Positions 6,297-9,051 of a stretch of 9,051 bases of DNA are shown in pieces. The stretch lies in the NCBI GenBank assembly GCA_031273145.1, contig JAISSL010000157.1, positions 1 through 9,051 of the forward strand, in the 5' to 3' direction. Within the stretch, counting starts at the first letter, position 1. Every line of letters starts with the position of its first letter. The notes below the pieces were generated by a model. That model saw nothing but the letters and a program-made list of their open reading frames with translations, was not told where the DNA came from and ran no database searches. The position numbers were made by a program, and so were the translations under genes. Source of the stretch: Zoogloeaceae bacterium (GTDB taxonomy: Bacteria > Pseudomonadota > Gammaproteobacteria > Burkholderiales > Rhodocyclaceae).

Positions 6297-7405
6297 GCTT
6301 CATCTCCAAGCACCAGGGCGGTCAGGGTATAGTTGACGTGCACCCTGCAAAACTGCTCGCCGTAAGTGGAAAAGCCGATGAAGGGGTAGCGGGAGAGCAC
6401 GCGCTTTGCCTCTTCCAGTTCGTTGCGCCGCTGCAATTCCAGACGACGGAAAGCGCAGTCGCTGCCCAGAATCAGCGCCAGGTTGGGAATGGTTCCCCGA
6501 AGTTCTTCCAGGCTTTTTTCCAGATTCGCCGTGATCGTCCCCAAAGGTTTCGCCACGAACAGCACGACGCCACTATCAATCGCGCAATAGAGGGTCAGGC
6601 TGCCATCGGGATTCGCCTTCTGGATGGTGCGTACATAATAGTCCCCCCCGACTTTCAGCATGAGCGGATGTTCTGCGAAAACCGTTGACGCCAGCGCATC
6701 CACGGATACGCCGACGACGCGGGCGTATTCCTCAACGGCGGGAAGTCCGTTGATTTCCATCACCGTGCGGGTCGCCGGACTGGCTTCGGTAATGACAAGG
6801 CGCGTTTCGGTCGGCTCAAAGTGCCGGACGTGGAGAGTCTGGAAGGGAAGCGTCGTATCGAAGAGCGCCAGCACGGCGGCGTTTTCGTGAAACGCGCCGT
6901 CATGATAGACATAGGTGTGCTCGAAAGCGAGGTTATCGCCAGCGGAAGCGCCAACCAGCGAAATGCCCCGCAAAGCCTGGTTGATGCGGCTGACGACGAC
7001 CTCTTCCAGCATGGAGAGGCCATCAACCAGCAGCAGGGCGAAACTGTGTTTCCGTTCCTGCCCCGAAAACATTTTCAGCGCGTTCGGGTCATTCACGAAG
7101 GATCGTAAATCCCCAATGAAAAAGGGCTTCATCGTCAATTTCCCGGAAACGATGGCGACGCAGACGATGGCGTCTTCAATGTAACCCTCGCCGCTCAGAA
7201 TTTCGCCCGCCGTTGTGCAACCAATGGCCGGACACGCAAAAGCCGCCTTGATGGCCTTACCCAGGGCGACCAGATCGTATTTCGACGAACAGAAAAAAAT
7301 GAGGAAGTCGGGCGCAATTTCATGAGTTTGGGCAACCAGCTCCTGCACGGCGGCAGCCGCGTCGAGATTGAAACTCTTGCCGAATCTAACTTCAATGGCA
7401 GACAT
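6293..7405 (-). CDS. FIST-domain sensory protein, copy 2
   Basis: This 370-residue FIST_N/FIST_C paralogue has no signal peptide or membrane helix. GCTTAGEIL (62-70), FFCSSKYD (37-44), LVGASAGD and the end of FIST_C are retained. Compared with copies 1 and 3, one residue is lost in the KGLVPLVG stretch (here RGISLVG). The normally aromatic/glycine motif EQYYGVHVNH near the C-terminus reads EQFCRVHVNY, so its FIST_C pocket edge differs from the others and it is the most divergent complete copy. The N-terminal 30 residues and last 12 are almost identical to the other copies. ATG 7405 has AGGGGAG (7412-7418) six bases upstream. The gene sits 69 bases upstream of copy 1, in the same orientation. 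It probably senses a related but different cue; which one cannot be read from sequence. Confidence 0.88.
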   Translation of the reverse strand: MSAIEVRFGKSFNLDAAAAVQELVAQTHEIAPDFLIFFCSSKYDLVALGKAIKAAFACPAIGCTTAGEILSGEGYIEDAIVCVAIVSGKLTMKPFFIGDLRSFVNDPNALKMFSGQERKHSFALLLVDGLSMLEEVVVSRINQALRGISLVGASAGDNLAFEHTYVYHDGAFHENAAVLALFDTTLPFQTLHVRHFEPTETRLVITEASPATRTVMEINGLPAVEEYARVVGVSVDALASTVFAEHPLMLKVGGDYYVRTIQKANPDGSLTLYCAIDSGVVLFVAKPLGTITANLEKSLEELRGTIPNLALILGSDCAFRRLELQRRNELEEAKRVLSRYPFIGFSTYGEQFCRVHVNYTLTALVLGDEA

Positions 7406-7580
7406 GGCACACTCCCCTGGATTCGCTCCCCCCCGTCATTCCCGCGCAGGCGGGAATCCAGCAAGAATATGGACACAGGGTTTTCGCATGAAGGGAATGA
7501 TAGCCCCCTGTTTTATGTCGGTGTGAAAATACTGGATTCCCGCCTGTGCGAGAATAAAAGGGGTGAGGATCGCCGCTCAT
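7392..7580 (-). other. 62-codon frame across the copy 3/copy 2 spacer, kinase-start remnant disrupted by a repeat
   Basis: An ATG at 7580 overlaps the FIST copy 3 stop (ATGA) and opens MSGDPHPFYSR, aligning with the short frames at 6246-6296 and 8714-8764. From about residue 11 the frame is simply translated repeat-element sequence and runs to TGA at 7392, inside copy 2. Only the first dozen codons are related to the other spacers. It is unlikely to encode a functional protein. Confidence 0.3.
7438..7555. repeat. MITE-like element with 24-bp terminal inverted repeats of dRS3 type
   Basis: The left terminus 7438-7461 begins with ATTCCCGCGCAGGCGGGAAT, identical to the core dRS3 palindrome as I recall it. 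The right terminus 7532-7555 is its inverted copy with 2 mismatches in 24. Inside, ACAGGG (7475-7480) can pair with CCCTGT (7506-7511), so the 118-bp unit can fold as a nested hairpin. No coding capacity is seen. It occupies the FIST copy 3/copy 2 spacer (171 bp, compared with 68-69 in the other two), indicating insertion after the array formed. Confidence 0.75.
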
Positions 7581-8692
7581 GCTTCATCTCCAAGCACCAG
7601 GGCGGTCAGGGAGTGGTTGACGTGCACCCCGTAATATTGCTCGCCGTAAGTGGAAAGGCCGATGAAGGGATAGCGGGAAAGCGCCCGTTTTGCCTCTTCC
7701 AGCTCCCCGGTTCGCTGCAACTCATGCCGACGCGCGACGCAATCGCTGCCGAAAATCAGCGCCGGTTTCAGGGTCTTCTGGATTTCATTCAGGTTCCTTT
7801 CCAGATTTGCGACCAGACTCTCGGCGGGTTTTACCATCATCAGCACAGTGCCCACGTCAACCGCGCAATAAAATTCCAGGCTGCCATCGGGATTGGCCTG
7901 CCGGGTTGCTCGCACGTAATGGTTGCCGCCCGCTTGCAGGATGAGCGGGTTTTCCTGAAGGATTTTCAGATCCAGTTCAGCGGCGGTCACGCCTATGGCG
8001 CGGGCGTATTCATCGGCGGCGGGCAGTCCGTTGATTTCCATCACCGTGCGGGTCGCCGGGTCGGCCTCGGTGACGACCAAGCGCATTCCAGTCGGCACGA
8101 AGTGATGAATGTGGAACGCCTGGAAAGGAAGCGACGTTTCAAAGAACGCCAGCACAGCGGCGTTTTCATGAAACGCGCCCTCAAAGTAGACATAGGTATG
8201 CGCCAGCCTGAAATCATCGGCGGCAGAAGCGCCGATCAGCGGAACAAGCCCCTTGAAAGTCTGATTGATGTAGCCGACGACGACCTCTTCCAGCGCGGAG
8301 AGGCCATCAATCAAAAGAAGGGCAAAGCTGTGTTTCCAGTACGTCTCGAAGAATGATCGCATCGGGTCTGCCGTTGCCTTCACAAAGGCTTGCAAATCCA
8401 TGATGGGAAAGAGCCGCATTGAAATTTTGCCGGACGCGACGGCGGCGCAGACGATGGAACCTTCAATGTAGCCCTCGCCCCCCAGGATTTCACCTGCCGT
8501 CGTGCAGCCGAAAGCCGGACACGTAAAGGACGCTTCAATGGCCTTGCCCAGCGCGGCAAGGTCGTACTTCGACGAACAGAAAAAAAGGAGAAAATCGGGT
8601 TCGATCTCGCGGGTCTGGGCAAGAAGTTCCTGCACGGCGGCAACCGCGTCGGGGTTGAAACTCTTGCCGAATCTAACTTCAATGGCGGACAT
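7577..8692 (-). CDS. FIST-domain sensory protein, copy 3
   Basis: This 371-residue paralogue has the same two-domain layout: FIST_N about 25-216 with FFCSSKYD (37-44) and GCTTAGEIL (62-70), FIST_C about 217-366 ending in EQYYGVHVNHSLTA. It is closest to copy 1 by eye. One extra residue lies in the variable stretch at 98-119. The otherwise shared GASAGD motif reads GASAADD (154-160), losing a glycine that may shape a binding loop. It is cytoplasmic, with no signal or membrane segment. ATG 8692 has GGGAG (8699-8703) six bases upstream, identical in context to copies 1 and 2. The unusually long spacer to copy 2 carries a MITE-like repeat that could reduce co-transcription or change mRNA stability between the upstream and downstream halves of the array. 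Confidence 0.89.
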   Translation of the reverse strand: MSAIEVRFGKSFNPDAVAAVQELLAQTREIEPDFLLFFCSSKYDLAALGKAIEASFTCPAFGCTTAGEILGGEGYIEGSIVCAAVASGKISMRLFPIMDLQAFVKATADPMRSFFETYWKHSFALLLIDGLSALEEVVVGYINQTFKGLVPLIGASAADDFRLAHTYVYFEGAFHENAAVLAFFETSLPFQAFHIHHFVPTGMRLVVTEADPATRTVMEINGLPAADEYARAIGVTAAELDLKILQENPLILQAGGNHYVRATRQANPDGSLEFYCAVDVGTVLMMVKPAESLVANLERNLNEIQKTLKPALIFGSDCVARRHELQRTGELEEAKRALSRYPFIGLSTYGEQYYGVHVNHSLTALVLGDEA

Positions 8693-8713
8693 GGCACACT
8701 CCCTTTCCCGTGC

Positions 8714-8764
8714 TCAAGGCTTGCAGAAATGATGCGTGAAGAAGAGGCAGGCATCGCCGCTCAT
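8714..8764 (-). other. 16-codon frame overlapping the FIST copy 4 stop, homologous to the kinase start
   Basis: An ATG at 8764 overlaps the copy 4 stop by ATGA and opens MSGDACLFFTHHFCKP, with a stop at 8714. It has the same length and position as the frame at 6246-6296, and its first 12 bases are identical to that one. Differences after codon 4 fall in all codon positions, which argues against strong selection on a peptide. Confidence 0.35.
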
Positions 8765-9051
8765 GCTTCATCCCCAAGTACCAGGGCGGTCAGGGTATGG
8801 TTTACGTGCACCCCGTAATACTGCTCGCCGTAAGTGGAAAAGCCGATGAAGGGAAAGCGGGAGAGCAGATGTTTCATTTCTTCCAGTTCGTTGTTCCGCT
8901 GCATCTCCAGACGGCGCAGGATACAGTCGCTGCCGAGGATCAATGCCGGTTTCAGGGTCTTCTGGATTTCGGTCAGGCTGGTTTCCAGATTCTGGGACAG
9001 CTGCCCGAACGGTTTTGCCACGGTCAATATGACGCCAGTAGCGACCGCGCA
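8761..9051 (-). CDS. FIST-domain sensory protein, copy 4 (partial, C-terminal end)
   Basis: The last 96 codons of a fourth paralogue are visible; the frame is open to the window edge, so the start and the whole FIST_N domain lie outside. The first visible residues, CAVATGVILTVAKPFG, align with CAIDSGVVLFVAKPLG of copy 2, showing this is an internal portion of FIST_C and not a short gene. GSDCILRRLEM and GFSTYGEQYYGVHVNHTLTA follow as in the other copies. It lies 68 bases upstream of copy 3 in the same orientation. In-frame TTG or ATG codons inside this segment should not be taken as starts. Confidence 0.87.
   Translation of the reverse strand, partial: CAVATGVILTVAKPFGQLSQNLETSLTEIQKTLKPALILGSDCILRRLEMQRNNELEEMKHLLSRFPFIGFSTYGEQYYGVHVNHTLTALVLGDEA

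Larger units (their letters stand above)
5111..9051 (-). repeat. Tandem array of at least four FIST gene units
   Basis: Four paralogous genes in the same orientation have stop codons at 5111, 6293, 7577 and 8761, giving periods of 1182, 1284 and 1184 bp. The longer middle period is explained by about 102 extra bases in the spacer at 7406-7576, which carries a repeat element. Gene ends and ribosome binding sites are nearly identical between units while the middles differ. The array runs off the right edge of the window, so the copy number is unknown. Confidence 0.9.

Noticed and set aside
4221..6332. Long plus-strand frames opposite the kinase and FIST genes (for example 4221-5183, 5147-6256, 5799-6332)
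   Set aside because: They lie antisense to genes with complete conserved motifs and show no recognisable family; frames in this position recur in each FIST copy only because the copies are homologous.
3682..7555. CRISPR-like interpretation of the repeated ATTCCC...GGGAAT palindromes
   Set aside because: Only three scattered copies, not regularly spaced, no uniform spacers and no cas genes; they fit dispersed palindromic repeats.
7322..8356. 344-codon plus-strand frame opposite FIST copies 2 and 3
   Set aside because: It crosses a gene boundary and the repeat element on the opposite strand and resembles only the antisense of FIST; long antisense frames are common in GC-rich coding DNA.
8761..9027. 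A short separate gene starting near 9027
   Set aside because: The candidate start is a TTG inside a frame that stays open to the window edge and aligns with the middle of FIST_C in the other copies, so it is the tail of a longer gene.

Overview
The window looks like a chromosomal segment of a moderately GC-rich proteobacterium, most likely a betaproteobacterium. The evidence is the order (surA tail)-pdxA-rsmA, which beta- and gammaproteobacteria share downstream of lptD-surA, together with the protein sequences and scattered 20-bp ATTCCC...GGGAAT palindromes resembling the neisserial dRS3 repeat. I cannot name a genus from this sequence alone.

Left part, plus strand (1-3641): a tightly packed run of the last codons of a probable surA, then pdxA (vitamin B6 synthesis), rsmA/ksgA (16S rRNA dimethylation), a secreted WG-repeat protein, and trpF (tryptophan synthesis). 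Junctions are abutting or overlapping (surA/pdxA 0 nt, pdxA/rsmA 35-nt overlap, rsmA/WG 12 nt, WG/trpF ATGA overlap), so the run probably forms one transcript. The WG-repeat gene is the unexpected passenger in this housekeeping set.

Middle (3642-4061): trpF converges on a minus-strand tRNA-Arg(ACG) that has its own promoter and terminator. The gap between them is packed with small inverted repeats. These include a perfect 16-bp inverted pair bounding about 200 bp, and two members of a GTAGGGG hairpin family whose stems differ by compensating base changes.

Right part, minus strand (4059-9051): at least four tandem FIST-domain genes (three complete, one cut by the window edge) run toward a soluble histidine kinase that has only a coiled-coil N-terminus in place of a sensor domain. 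The last FIST gene overlaps the kinase start by ATGA. The paralogues share near-identical ends and diverged middles, repeat with a period of about 1183 bp, and each is followed by an ATGA-overlapping start homologous to the first codons of the kinase. The simplest reading is a cytoplasmic sensory system in which several duplicated, diversified FIST proteins feed one sensorless kinase. The array continues past the right edge, so the total number of copies, the promoter and any response regulator are not visible.
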